Notes: generated by a model not told the origin, from the letters alone. Numbered from the stretch's first letter, positions 39,669-50,962 are shown. The stretch: 64,000 nucleotides of DNA from Rhizophagus irregularis (GCF_026210795.1 NC_089445.1:3968001-4032000), one strand, 5' to 3'. Numbers and translations: made by a program.

Positions 39669-40132
39669 ATTATTGCCGTTTTCAGAAATGTTGACAATCT
39701 GAAATTTTGACCATTTTATACCGAACACACCGAACACACCGTGAACACATACAAAAAATTATGCAAACTTGAAGTATTCATGCATAACTTTATATAAAAA
39801 CTATTTTTGTCACTTTTTAGATATGAATAAAATTGAAAATATGAAAATTTGTACTGAACACACACCGAACACAAACGAACACACCGAACACACCGAACAT
39901 TGGCAAATACAAGCAAATACAAGTGAATACATATATGCAAATAATATAATTTTTATACATTTTTTTTTGCACACTACCTAAAAATATATTACTAAAGTTT
40001 TAATTTTGCTTTTTTTAAAGGAAAATTTGTTTTTTTTTAATTTTAATTGCTGTGTTCGGTGTGTGTTCGGTGTGTTCGATTTATAGAAATGATCGACATT
40101 CTAATGTCAACATTTCTGAAAACGGCAATAAT
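39669..40132. mobile_element. 464-bp MITE-like element carrying GAACACACC repeats
   Basis: The ends ATTATTGCCGTTTTCAGAAA (left) and its exact reverse complement (right) match over 27 bp. Inside, GAACACACC/GGTGTGTTC words occur at 39722-39748, 39857-39900 and (inverted) 40055-40079, so the subterminal regions are also inverted. No coding sequence; open frames here are translations of the repeat. Confidence 0.8.
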
Positions 40133-40544
40133 TCATAACTACCAATTGGTATATACCTATTGGATTCAGTTTTACATATAGTAATAATTATGTATTAAAC
40201 TGAATGATAACTATTGAATAATTACCTAATTTATTTAAATTAATTAATCCTTTCAATCTGGATAGCCTAAATTTTTACATAGTTATCAACCAGGTATATG
40301 CCTTATTAATTACTAATTTTTGGCTAACCTATTAGTTTAATAGTTACCAATAGGGTATATGCCTGATTTTTTAGCTTTTGACCTGTGTCTCTCTTTCTCC
40401 TTTTTTCACCCATCCTCCTTATCCTTTCAGAATTGATACATTTAAACCCAAATTAACATTAGTTATATTATTACTAAATCTGTTATAACATTATTAATAA
40501 TGTTTTTTGTTTTTTTATAAGTTCAACTATACCACCAGTTGTTA
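40133..40544. other. Non-coding stretch with a terminus-like motif
   Basis: No gene. Words such as ACCAATTGGTATATACC and GGTATATGCC recur. Bases about 40355-40388 (GCCTGATTTTTTAGCTTTTG, then ACCTGTGT) match, in inverted orientation, the ends of the element at 35382 and the motif at 35967. A pyrimidine-rich tract follows. Confidence 0.5.
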
Positions 40545-41236
40545 CTAAACTTTCTTTCCCACTCTATAGCATTTTGATAAAATGAGATTTTCATTTAATA
40601 AGTTTTCAGACTGCATAGGAATTAACTCAAATGAAATGTCATTGAATACTACAATATGATCTTCCTGTAAATCTGGTAAATTATTTTTTTTTAATTGTTG
40701 TTTATCCTGTTTTGTATGGTTAATCTGTTGGTAAAAGGATTTAAAATAACGGTCCATATTTTTAGATATATTTAATTTGTCTTTTCTTTCAATATTTCTA
40801 GCCTTTTTCCATGCAACAGTAGCATTACATCTTGGTAACCAAATCAGCTCCTTGAAGTGAATAATAAAAGAATCCAGAAGTGAAGCCAAAAATAAGACAT
40901 TTTTTGCTTCTAAAAATCCAAATGTTTTTTTTGATAGTTTGAAAAGATTAGTGTTAATCTTAGCTTTCAAGACCAGTAAGCAAAAGTCTACAAATTCTCT
41001 ATCATCATGTTGTGATCCTAGTATTTGGTTTAGTTTCTCGTTTAGGATCTTAGTTGTATCCTCTAGTGTATTACTCCATTTTTGAATTATAGGAATCACA
41101 TCATCTTGCATTCTCCTTTTAATTATAGGCCATAGATCCTTATTGGCTTTACAATCTATAAAATAATATTTGTTTTCTTCTTTATCAGCATTGCATCTGG
41201 GGCAAACAAAATCTTTGTAAATACTTGATTTTCGCT
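40545..41236 (-). pseudogene. 3' fragment of a non-LTR retrotransposon (LINE) polyprotein
   Basis: A 188-codon open frame (41111-40545) ends in a stop and continues upstream in frame to about 41236. The upstream part holds a CPRCNADKEENKYYFIDC segment, the Cys-Cys-His/Tyr-Cys zinc-knuckle found after the reverse transcriptase and RNase H of L1-like LINEs. KANKDLWPIIKRR and a Lys-rich tail follow (LIWLPRCNATVAWKKARNIE, as in the C-termini of such proteins in Glomeromycotina). The reverse transcriptase is missing, as expected for a 5'-truncated insertion. The same class is represented by relics at 51030-51480 and 52400-53520. Confidence 0.65.
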
Positions 41237-41592
41237 ATAATAGAACAGTACCTATAGGAAGATGCAGCATTTATTATTAAATTTATATAGTTTAATATTT
41301 ATTTATATAATATAATAAATATTATACTATTTGAACAGAATTATTATCAAAATTTATTACTTTATTATAAAAATAAATTTAATATTATTCACTTTAATAT
41401 CACTTCATCACATTTATATATATCTCAACAAAATCATGATTTTCTGTATTCAAATCTAATGGAAATACATTAATATAATCTATAGTTTGCATATTACGTT
41501 TTAAAAATACTATTTTTCCTAATAAACCAGAATCTAATAAACTTTTTTTTGCAGTAATATAATTAAATAAATTATAAATGCCACAAATTTAA
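41237..41592. other. Non-coding stretch with a short peptide relic
   Basis: On the minus strand, about 41555-41405 reads as a protein-like piece (KSLLDSGLLGKIVFLKRNMQ, then a TIDYINVFPLDLN segment) without recognisable family. It ends where the TTAA-flanked element begins upstream. Probably a gene relic interrupted by that insertion. Confidence 0.35.
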
Positions 41593-42312
41593 TTGCCGAT
41601 CCGCATGTGATCGATAGAATTTATATAATAAAATGCGGCGCAACATTTATATATAAGCCATGTCGATCATGTTTTTATATCAAATAAAATGCAACCATAT
41701 TGTTATACAATTATGTAATTTATTTAACACCTGCAATATACGTTTAAGATCTTAGAAAAAAAAAATTTTTTTATAAAAAGTTTTTTTTCTTTGCAGTTTA
41801 TAAAGTTTTATATGTGGGAAACGGAGATTTCATAGTATTTACTACTATTTTACTTCTATGGTATAAACGATTTTTAGCTCTTTAACTTTTTTTTGACGCT
41901 TATAAAACTTTTTTTGATTATTATTTCTGTCAACTATTACATTTTTAATAACACTACGCACTTTTATATCTCTTTTTCTTTCACAAATATGTCCAGTTTG
42001 TAAAAAATATGAATATAATGAAATATATAAATAATAAAAGGACTTTTATTAAGTTTTAGCGTAATCTCAAAATAGGAATAGTTATCTTGAATTTTTTTTT
42101 AAAAAAATAATAAACAAGTCATATAAATATGGACATAATAATGAAGTTCTGATATAATAGCGCCAGTTGCAACAAGTTTTTTAGGAGTTATGTATGTATT
42201 TGACGTTGTTGTTTCTTGGGAAAACAGAGATTTCAAACGGCATTTTTTTTATTAATTAACATAACGCCACATTTTACTATGTAAATTCTATCGATCATAT
42301 GCGGATCGGCAA
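41593..42312. mobile_element. TTAA-flanked MITE, copy 1 (720 bp)
   Basis: Flanked by TTAA on both sides (41589-41592, 42313-42316). The ends TTGCCGATCCGCATGTGATC and its inverted partner match over about 33 bp (through CGATAGAATTTA). The interior is non-coding. TTAA duplications are typical of the piggyBac superfamily. The ends agree with copy 2 at 49125-49698 in TTGCCGATC(C/T)GC. Confidence 0.8.
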
Positions 42313-43300
42313 TTAATTAATTAATTTAATTAATTAAATGTTACATATTAAATTAATTAAATACTATATATTAAATTAAATGAATGCTATAAATTTTATT
42401 TATTAAAAATAATTTATAGTAAAAAAATTTTGATAATTTTATCCAGATTTTGGTTTCTATTTGAATATATTCAGATTTTTATCCAAATCGGATAATTCAA
42501 ATAGAAACTAGATATTTTTTAATTTATCCAGATGACTATTTCTACTTGGATCAAAATAGGACCCGTTTACTTATAATAAAGGTCTCTGTAGAAAATTGGC
42601 CCTTTACTAATAGTTTTTACTTTACTTTTTTCTTGAATTCTATTGGTTAATTAGCTAAAAAGGAAAAAAATCATAACAATGTAACATAAAATTTCCTTTT
42701 ATAGTAGGATCTGATCAGTTTTTTAATATAGCACATAAATTTTATAATGAACTATAAAATTTTTTTATTTTCAAGAAAAAGGTTTAAAAATACATATATT
42801 TTATTATTTTATAAAGATTTAGTTTGACCTCTATTTGCATCAATATATTGCATGTTTTATCACTAATAATCTTGCTATTAATAATTATGTTATTTTTAAA
42901 ATTATTTTACTTTTTTCTAAATAAATTAAGAAGTGACTTGTAAATTTTTTCTTTCTATTTTCTTAATATATTGCTTTAAAAACAATCTAAAGTTTTCATT
43001 AATATTTGAGATTTGGACTTTAAAATGATTATGAAAAAACTATTGAAAAACAAATTTTCATATCATGATGTATAGAAAGTTATTATTTTATGTTATATAA
43101 AAATACATATATGTTTAATAAAGGCAAAAAATTATTTGATGACTAAAAATACATATATTTTAAAGTTTTTTTATTGAGAATTAAAATAATGTGAAAATGA
43201 TCATTATTTTAATTTGGCAGTATTTTTTTAAAATATAGCTTTAATATTGACATTTAAAATAAAAATATTTAGAATTTTAGCATTTTTTATAAAAGAGGTA
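42313..43300. other. Non-coding AT-rich stretch with two repeat relics
   Basis: No gene. After a run of ATTAATTAATTAA it contains TATCCAGAT words (42430-42545) and, at 42548-42722, a second copy of the AATAGGACC element seen at 32566-32804 (AATAGGACCCGTTTACTTAT, ending near GTAGGATCTGATCA). Confidence 0.6.
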
Positions 43301-43966
43301 CACTCCCACACAATAAGTTTAGAACCATCTTATTTTATTTATATTAATAAAGTTTTATTCTTATTTATATAATTTATTTTTTTTAAAAAAAAATTTGTAT
43401 TATAATTTTTTAAATAAATATAAAAATTACCATATTTGCATTTATAAATTATGTAAAATAAAGTTTTTTTTTTAATAGTAAAATTTTAATTCTTTAACTA
43501 AAGCAGTTACAGTAAAAATGTAAAATGAATACAAAATTCTAATAGTTTAGCTAACAATAAAATTATATTTCAAATTTCATGAAAATTGAGTTAGTAGTTA
43601 TTGAGAAATTAATAATTATTATTTATTAGGTCTTATATAAATTATTGATCCTTTAATTGTTAATTTCTTAATAACTACTAATTTAATCTTTATGAAATTT
43701 GAAATATAATCTTATTTTTACCTAACTATTTAAATTTTTAGTACTTATTTTGTTGTAATCACTCTGGTTGAAAAGTTAAAAATTTGTCATTGAGAAAAAA
43801 ACCTTGTATTATATGATTTATAAAGATCAATATAATAATTTTTTATATTTATTCAAAAAATTACAATGTAAAGAATTTTTTTAAAAAAAAAGCTTATATA
43901 AATAAGAATAAAACTTTATTAATATAAACAAAAATAAGGTGGTCCTAAACTTATTGCGTGGAAGTG
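43301..43966. mobile_element. Tc1/mariner-like MITE with ~80-bp inverted repeats
   Basis: TA at 43299-43300 and 43967-43968 flank ends starting CACTCCCACACAATAAGTTT and ending with the inverted match (reverse complement CACTTCCACGCAATAAGTTT). The inversion continues through AATAAAGTTTTATTCTTATT for about 80 bp. A second, inner inverted repeat (AAATTTCATGAAAATTGAGT and its partner) lies near 43575-43705. Non-coding, 666 bp. Confidence 0.8.
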
Positions 43967-44329
43967 TATATATTTCTTATAAAAATGCAAAAAAATTCTA
44001 ATTTAATTAGAAAATTCCTAAAAATTTGTTTCAAGAAAAAGTTAACATCCTCATATATAAATTTAATTGTAATAGGAACTATTTTGGATAATAAAATAAA
44101 AATAATGTTAATATTTGAAATTACTTTTTTTTCATTGCTTTTTAAATAAGCATTCCACCATTTAATTTGATATAAAAAGTAATGCTCTAATTGGAATAGT
44201 TATGAAGTTATAATCAAATTAAGAAGTGGTATTCTCATCACCATTATTTTTGCTGGGAACTGTAAAATTCTTTATAAAAAGAAAATTGCTAGCCCAGACT
44301 TTCTTAATACAACTAAAGAAGAGTTTTGA
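43967..44329. other. Non-coding stretch before the decayed gene
   Basis: No gene recognised; a 63-codon open frame here shows only AT-driven composition. Confidence 0.5.
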
Positions 44330-45101
44330 AATTATGGTATAAAAGCTAGTCCTGCAAAGAGACTTGCAGAATTTATTGAAGGTCTTGGCCAGAAGCTACG
44401 AAACTATTTCTTGCTTAAGACTCTTGACAACTTGAAAGAAATGTTGCATAGGAATAAGGTTAATGGGGAAGATATAACAAGCATCAAACAATTTACTTCT
44501 GGTAGGTGATTATTCCTAATTTTTTCTCCAGATTGGAAATCATATATAATAACTTATTTTTCTCTATAACCTTTGAGGGGATCAATGATGATGATAAGGT
44601 GCTCAATCATTGTATGGAGAATATAATCTTAAAACTTTTGAATATAGAGACAATGACTGATGCTAACAAGGTGATATGCTGTGAATTTATTTCATTGATT
44701 CTTCATGCATCCATCGCTATAGCTAAAAAACTTACCTCCCAAGATATATTTATAGTTTTACAATATATCCGGCAAGGATGAATAGGCTGGGTAGACTACG
44801 CAAGCCTTGAAGACCTACTTTGCATCACTGAGGGGAAACCATACAATATCAAGATTGGATATGCCCAGGTAAGACTGTTCATCTTCTCAGTCTATTGGCT
44901 TTGAAATAAGGAGATTAAAGGGTGATGTATTTTATCTCTTAGAATCTGGCACAGCTTGAAAGCGCATTTCAGACAAATAAAAAGAAACGGACTGCGGATC
45001 AAGCATTTTTGTATTATTGCATCTATGGTATCGTGACCACAGGTACGGAGTGGCATTTTATCATATATACTCCAGATGGCATTTACTCCACAAGCGGTTA
45101 G
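44330..45101 (+). pseudogene. Decayed member of a Glomeromycotina multigene family (nuclease-like core)
   Basis: It reads ASPAKRLAEFIEGLGQKLRN...LKTLDNLKEMLHRNKVNGED up to a GTAGGT donor at about 44501. Then an open block has DANKVICCEFISLILHASIA. After an in-frame stop come DYASLEDLLCITEGKPYNIK, a clean intron (GTAAGACTG...CTCTTAG, about 44869-44941), and NLAQLESAFQTNKKKRTADQ with YGIVTTGTEWHFIIYTPDGI to a stop at 45101. I associate this order (KTLDDLKEML; DYALES...ITE.K; AQN..QLESA; YGIVTD...W.F) with proteins common in Rhizophagus genomes, from memory rather than a search. The D...E-x-K spacing hints at a PD-(D/E)XK nuclease-like fold. The stop and poor joins indicate a pseudogene. Confidence 0.6.
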
Positions 45102-45912
45102 TGAGTACCTGAGTACCTGACTGTCAAAGAAAATCCCGAATTACTTCGTAGTATGTGAAAAGGGTGATCGGCATCATTGTTTGGTGGTTGTTAGTGTATA
45201 TAGTTCCAGGGCTAGAATTAAAAAAATTATCAAAAAATAATATGTATCACTGGCAGAGTCCCGAATCTTTGTATTTATTTTTTGCGTGTCATGTCTCCGG
45301 GCATGTTACTATCATACTAATAAACAATATTCGAATATAGATGCAAAGCGTCTTCGTCTATTTTTTGGCAAACATTATTTCGCATGATCGGGTTATGGGG
45401 ATGTGCACAGTATGTCTTTTTTTGATTTGCAAGGGGGATTTACAAAATGAAAAGATTCATAGTGTAATCGGCACCAAGACGCAAGCTTAAATCGGCAGCT
45501 GAATATCAGATACTGTATGTAGTGATAGTATTTAGGTAGGTTAGTTACTATCGAGATATTTCTTAATAACAAAAACAGCTTTAACCTGAATTTCATATGA
45601 GATTTCATTCAAACGGAATCATCTATTCGATCTGCGATATAAAACGATCATGCATATCTTCTTTTAAATTAACTTCAATCAAGAAGGATTTTATGAAGAC
45701 CAAAGACTTTTTCCCCTTATAAAAAGTAATTCTGAAGTCACGTTATCAAAAGTTACTTATTACTAACAATTAATCTTTATAAAAGAAACTCAATCCAGAT
45801 GTTTGCTAAAGAAAGTGCTTACTTTTTTCATTAAACCACATTTTTCTAAATCTTGGCGAATTTTGGCTAAAATTAAATCTAAAATTTCTTGTTTCCAAGT
45901 CTCAAAAAAATC
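45102..45912. other. Intergenic region
   Basis: No supported gene; composition is less AT-rich than nearby. GATATAAAACG at about 45639 could be a TATA element for the secreted-protein gene that follows. Confidence 0.4.
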
Positions 45913-46375
45913 ATGAACCGAAATTTTATTTTTGTATTTATTTTATTGACTACATTTTCTATAGTCAATGCTATTCCATTTAATAAAAGGAAAGCTGAAT
46001 TTTACCAATGTTTTCAAAAAATCCACCCAACACCCGGACTCGATGTAATAATTACGCCTGTCCCTCCAGTTGCCAAAACCCCCGAACATTTTACTGTTTC
46101 AGGAACATTAAAACACGATATTACCGCAGATAAAACCGTGCTAAACATCGAATTTCTTGATACTTCGAAATTTCTTTCCGCAATACCCCTCTAATAAGAA
46201 TTTTACTGAATCAGTTAAAGCTGGAACCAAATTTTCTATAGATGTAGATAACGTTCCAACACCAAATGAACTACCCTTATTCTATTCTATTATTGTTGGT
46301 ATTGGGGAAAACCTCGATAAAGATGGTAAATTGCAAGATTTTTTTGGCTGTTCAGATGCCAACTTTTCTACATAG
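45913..46375 (+). pseudogene. Secreted ML-domain (MD-2-related lipid-recognition-like) protein, frameshifted
   Basis: It begins MNRNFIFVFILLTTFSIVNA, a clear signal peptide, followed by IPFNKRKAEFYQCF. A beta-rich segment with PGLDVIITPVPPVAKTPEHF and TVSGTLKHDI matches the 'P..P.PG...TVSG.L' pattern of fungal ML-domain (phosphatidylglycerol/phosphatidylinositol-transfer-like) secreted proteins. The first frame stops at about 46192. A neighbouring frame, open from about 46157 to 46375, carries the rest: SVKAGTKFSIDVDNVPTPNE, a strand LFYSIIVGIG, and a terminal FGCSDANF. One small insertion or deletion around 46160-46190 therefore separates the two halves. Either a recent pseudogene or a sequence error; no intron with good signals explains it. 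ATG 45913 was chosen because it starts the signal peptide. Confidence 0.65.
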
Positions 46376-46756
46376 TTTTATCTATTGCTGAGTTTATATT
46401 CTATTTCTAAACGTTCATACTTCATATTTCACTACATAATAGACATTAATATTACGTTGTTTTCATTTTAGTAATATTAACTTACATATTATTATAATAT
46501 TTACTTAGTAGTTATTAAAAAATATATTTATTAATAAAATAACCATTATCAACATTAAAATCTGGTATAATATGAACTACATTTGATATAAAACTAATGG
46601 GAATTAAATCATAATGGTCTTCTAATTTTAAGCAAATTTTGAGTTTTCAGGTACTATATAAGTATACTAATCATTAATACACTTGAGTAAAATCATCACA
46701 CATAAAAGTTAAAAAAAATGATTATTTTTTTTTTTTCCTAGGGCAAGAAATCTAAA
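46376..46756. other. Intergenic, AT-rich
   Basis: Nothing recognised beyond the 3' flank of the ML-domain relic and a poly-T tract before the next small open frame. Confidence 0.5.
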
Positions 46757-46873
46757 ATGGGGAAGGGGCTCACGGTCATTGTTGCTGGTACCTTGCTACT
46801 TGACGATGATGATCCTTGTTGGCATGGACGAAAACCGAACCCATTTGTAATCCTTCTTAAAGGACGTTCCTAA
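46757..46873 (+). pseudogene. Short frame resembling the start of a C2 domain
   Basis: A 38-codon frame reads MGKGLTVIVAGTLLLDDDDP then HGRKPNPFVIL. The first strand (LTVIVAGTLLL), an Asp cluster, and a K-x-(N/D)P(F/Y)V motif follow the order of C2 domains (LxVxVxxAxxL...KxDPYV). It stops soon after. No further exons were found, so it may be a truncated relic or a chance match. Confidence 0.3.
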
Positions 46874-48700
46874 CGCTATGATTAGGTCATTTTGCAATTT
46901 AAAATTTATAATTAAAAGGCCCTGTTCAATCATCTTTTTCCGTCCACCATCTTGATTATCTGACTAGGTAACTCAAGTATAACTAAACACCTACCATATT
47001 TTCGTTTCAAAATTGTGTTTCGCCGAAATCCAAACTTATCGACTTTGTCAAAAGTTAGTTATTGGTCAAATGACGGGTAATTCCGCGGGTTTCGATAAGT
47101 AGATATCGCTATACGCGTTTCTTAAAAATATTACGTTTTTTTAGATGTTCCAATTAACAAGGTTCGTTTACTAGTCGTATATAGAAGAACAAATTTTTCT
47201 TTTTTATATTTATTTGTATTTGTGTATCAATGATTTTGTTATTATTATTAACAAAATTGAGACACAATCTTTGTAATAAAAATGATATATATATTTCATT
47301 GAAAAAAAAATTTTATAACAAGAGAATTATTATAGCCGGGATTGGGGAATAACATGAATTTCGGTGAGATAATTTTTTAGTACTTTACAGTAGAATTTCT
47401 TTTTTAAATTTGGCTTTTTGGAACTGTGTTTGAATAGGAATTTTCTTGTTTATTAGGACTCTATTACCAGTTATAAATTAATTTGCGTTAATTAATTATT
47501 TCATCTATTATACGATTTTTATTTGTCTAAACCTTGGTATATTATCGCAATTTATGCAACATGCTGTCGCAATTTGTTTCATAATTTATTTATCAATGCT
47601 TCTTAATTTAGATTTCACCTTTATCAGTTATTAGAACTTCAATCCATATTATATCTCAAGTTAAATTGATGTTGTTGCTTGATAAAATTATTGTATGCTT
47701 GCATCGACTTATCTAGAATTTATGGGGATACATGGTAGTTATTGAATTTTTTGAGATAGTGTGCAATGAGTACAGTATTTAAAAATTTTTTTTTCTTTAA
47801 AAAAATAATTTAGAAGAGAGGCGAGTATACGCTAGCTGATAACATCACACCAAATATTATCTGTAGTATTATTTAAATCTTGTAACCGTCATTCAGCCGA
47901 ATAGACAATGAATTTCGCAATGTTACAGACAAGGGACTGCAAATTTCAAATTGAGACTTTCTTAAATTAAATAAAATGTTTATCACAAAACTTAAGATTA
48001 TTACGTATTATTTAATGTCTGATGCAAATTTAAGAATCTTTTTACGGAATCATTTTATCTGTTATATACAGTGGACAAAAAAAATTGTCAGAATTATATT
48101 TTGTATTGAATGAAGGTAATTTCATGTCTCTGGCATTTAGCACTACTCCCCGTAAGGGTAAATTATAAAAAAAAAATATCTTTGGCATTTATAAATAAAG
48201 TATAGAATGTAAATACTATTTTACCTATCAATACTAAAACAACCATATAATGTATCTTGTCAAGTTGAAATTTTTAAGATATTTTATGAAATAAACAATG
48301 TGCTACCTTTATTTTTAAAGCTAATATTCAAAAATGCAAAATATAAATTTCATTAAAAAATTGAACTTTAAAATATAATCATAAATTTATATATAGTGTT
48401 AAATATATATTATTGAAATAAATATGAATTTAATTTTACTAGTAATTTTATATAAAAGTTTAAATATTTGCAATCTATTTAAATACAGTCTTTTTATTAT
48501 AAAAGAACCATTTTTTTTTTACAGATTTACACTATATATATTAATTTAAAATTAAATTGTAATTAAATTATTTCATAATGCTCTTTTTTTAAAAAAAAAT
48601 TATTGCCCATTTTTACATAAAAAAAAAGCTAATATGTAAGTAAAACTTGAATATTTAATATAAACAATAAAATAAAATACTTAAAAGAATTCAAACTACA
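46874..48700. other. Intergenic region with a possible Tc1-like transposon end
   Basis: No gene recognised. At 48068-48092 the sequence TATACAGTGGACAAAAAAAA, continuing TTGTC, looks like a Tc1/mariner inverted-repeat end next to a TA. No partner end was found, so it is at best a solo remnant. Confidence 0.4.
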
Positions 48701-49060
48701 GTCAACTCCCTTTATAGTTACTCTCATTATAGTCACATTCTACTACTTTGCTGAAATCTTCAAATTTGCCACAATATTTTAACAATATATTTTCAACATC
48801 TTCATGATGTCATTACAATTTTTTTTAAAAACATTGCAACGATATAGTTATGATAATTTTAACAGTACCTTTTCAACATCTTCACAATATCAAATTACAA
48901 AATCAATATGATATTATTCTGATATCAAAATGTTACCAATTTTAATATCGCAAAAATGTTGAAAAGGTATTATTAAGATTATCATAACTATATCATCGCA
49001 ATATCTTTAAAAAATTGTGATGTCATCATAAAGATGTTGAAAATGTATCGCTATGATTAT
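48701..49060. repeat. Foldback element: pogo-like end and large inverted repeat
   Basis: ACAGTCAACTCCCTTTATAG at about 48701 resembles the ends at 63541 and 27339. Bases about 48775-48890 and 48957-49050 form an imperfect inverted repeat (TTTTCAACATCTTCATGATG against CATCATAAAGATGTTGAAAA; TACCTTTTCAACAT against ATGTTGAAAAGGTA). Non-coding. Confidence 0.55.
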
Positions 49061-49124
49061 TTGTTATAATATCATTTAAAAATATTATTAAAATATTGGG
49101 ATAACATTTAGTAAACAATATTAA

Positions 49125-49698
49125 TTGCCGATCTGCCTAAAATCGGCACTGCGTTACTAATAAAATTTGGGGATAATAGCGATAATAAAAAAAGCATTTT
49201 TTGCATCTCGTATGCGAAATAAGTTTCAACCATTTTACAAACAGAAATATCATAAATACAATATTTTCTTTCATTTTATGACAAATTATATTTGCCAAAA
49301 AATTTTATAATTATATTTCTGTAACTGGTTTTCTTCAACTTTCACTTGTTTTTAATAATAAAAATATTTTAAAAAAGCTTTTAAAAACAACTTTAGAAGC
49401 TAAAAATTATAGGTTTTTAATGTAAATAATGCAATATAGTAAAATGAAATATTGAAATTTAAGGTATAAATCTGACGTGCGCGCATAGTAAACTCATTAT
49501 TTTGCATACGAATGTATACCTTTTTTTTGCAAATTCGTTTTTTCAAGTATTTTTTCAGTATATTATATGATTTTTTTTTATAGTCAATATGTCATCCATG
49601 AGATATCCTTTTTTGAAGTTTGTGTTCTAGCACAAAATCGGCAAATTTAACCCTGAATTTTATTAGTAACGCAATGCCGACTTTAGGCAGATCTGCAA
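49125..49698. mobile_element. TTAA-flanked MITE, copy 2 (574 bp)
   Basis: TTAA flanks both ends (49121-49124, 49699-49702). The ends TTGCCGATCTGCCTAAAATC and the inverted partner match for about 45 bp through GCGTTACTAATAAAATT. Termini agree with copy 1 at 41593-42312 for the first ~12 bases, but interiors differ. Non-coding. Confidence 0.8.
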
Positions 49699-49702
49699 TT
49701 AA

Positions 49703-50639
49703 GTTATGAAAATTGTGAAATATAGTAGTATATTTAATAATTTTTATTAATTAATAATATAATAATACTATATATATTATTAATATGCAATTATAATGGT
49801 TAAAATAAAAAATAAAAATAATATATGGATATCATTTTGTTATTATTATAGCTTGAAGTAGTTACATTCATTATTGATTCACAATAATTGTTGAATTAAT
49901 AAGTATTTTGTACTTGGTAAATTATGTAGATACATCACTTTCTATCTAGTAATATAAAACAATATAACAATATTATTATAACAATAATAATATTTTTTTT
50001 TTTTATTAATTTATATAGATGCGATTTTATCTTAATATAACTATGTTTACTTACATATACTAAACTTATAATAATAAGAAAAATAAAATACATATAAGAA
50101 TTAAGCATTATGAAACAAGATTATTTCTTTGAAGAAAAAATTGATTTGTCACCTAAACAATTATATCACTATTACTAACAGTGATACAACTAAAATTTTT
50201 AGGCTGTCAAAATTTGCCTAAAAATTTGTCTAATAATCTTCTCAATAAAATGCAAAATCATTTCATTGTTCCAATTAGTTTTATTACTGAAGTTTACTAA
50301 TTCAACATTTTCTTTATTATATTTTTTACTATTAGATTTCATTCTTTTATCTTTATTATGTACTAATATTATATTTTTTTTTTCTATCTGTTTTTCATTT
50401 CTACACTAATATACTTCTAAAGCAATATTTTAAAATCTAAAATTAATTTTCTAATTATTAGTTTTAACATCTTTATTCTTTAACATTATATTAATATCTA
50501 TTATTTTATAAAATTTAAATAAATTAATCATTTTATAACTAATTTAGTTTTTCAATATAAATGTAAAATTATAAAAATAATTAACATCTCACATTTCCCC
50601 TTATTTGTGAAGAATTTTGTCAACCAATAAAAAGAAAAA
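49703..50639. other. AT-rich non-coding stretch
   Basis: No gene or element ends recognised. Confidence 0.5.
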
Positions 50640-50962
50640 TGATGGAACTTTAACACATATTAAATTACCAAATATTTTTCCTGAAATTTTTCAAATAATT
50701 TTGAGGTAAAAAAAAAAAATTTATAATGATGATAAAAATAGTTGACACTTTTTAATTTAATAATTAATTAAATAAAGTAATTTTTTAATTTTTTTTTTCT
50801 ATAAATAATTATTATTTTTTTTTAGGTATATTTATGGTGAAGACCTTTCTTTAAATGAATATAATAATTCAAATCCTAATTGTTGCTAATGAACTTAGTC
50901 TTCAGAATTTAATTTCCTATTTACAATCTTTTTTAATTGAAAATAAAGCAATTGGATTCTAA
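50640..50962 (+). pseudogene. BTB-domain gene relic, two exon pieces
   Basis: Exon piece 1 reads IKLPNIFPEIFQIILR to a donor at 50706. After an intron (GTAAAA...TTTTTTTAG) piece 2 starts at 50826 with YIYGEDLSLNEYNNSN. A one-frame shift later it continues IQILIVANELSLQNLISYLQ and SFLIENKAIGF to a stop at 50962. The order 'PNI.P.IF..ILRYIY.G...L......IL..ANEL.L..L..YLQ.FLI' is the C-terminal half of a BTB/POZ domain. This resembles the BTB-Kelch/TLD families that are abundant in Rhizophagus. The frameshift and missing N-terminal half mark it as a pseudogene. Confidence 0.7.

Noticed and set aside
39716-39981. Two overlapping 70-74-codon frames on opposite strands
   Set aside because: They translate the GAACACACC repeat of a MITE.
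45155-45340. Short plus frame in the gap before the ML-domain relic
   Set aside because: No family resemblance and no splice partner; treated as non-coding.
48068-48092. Tc1/mariner element
   Set aside because: Only one terminus-like motif; no partner end or transposase found.
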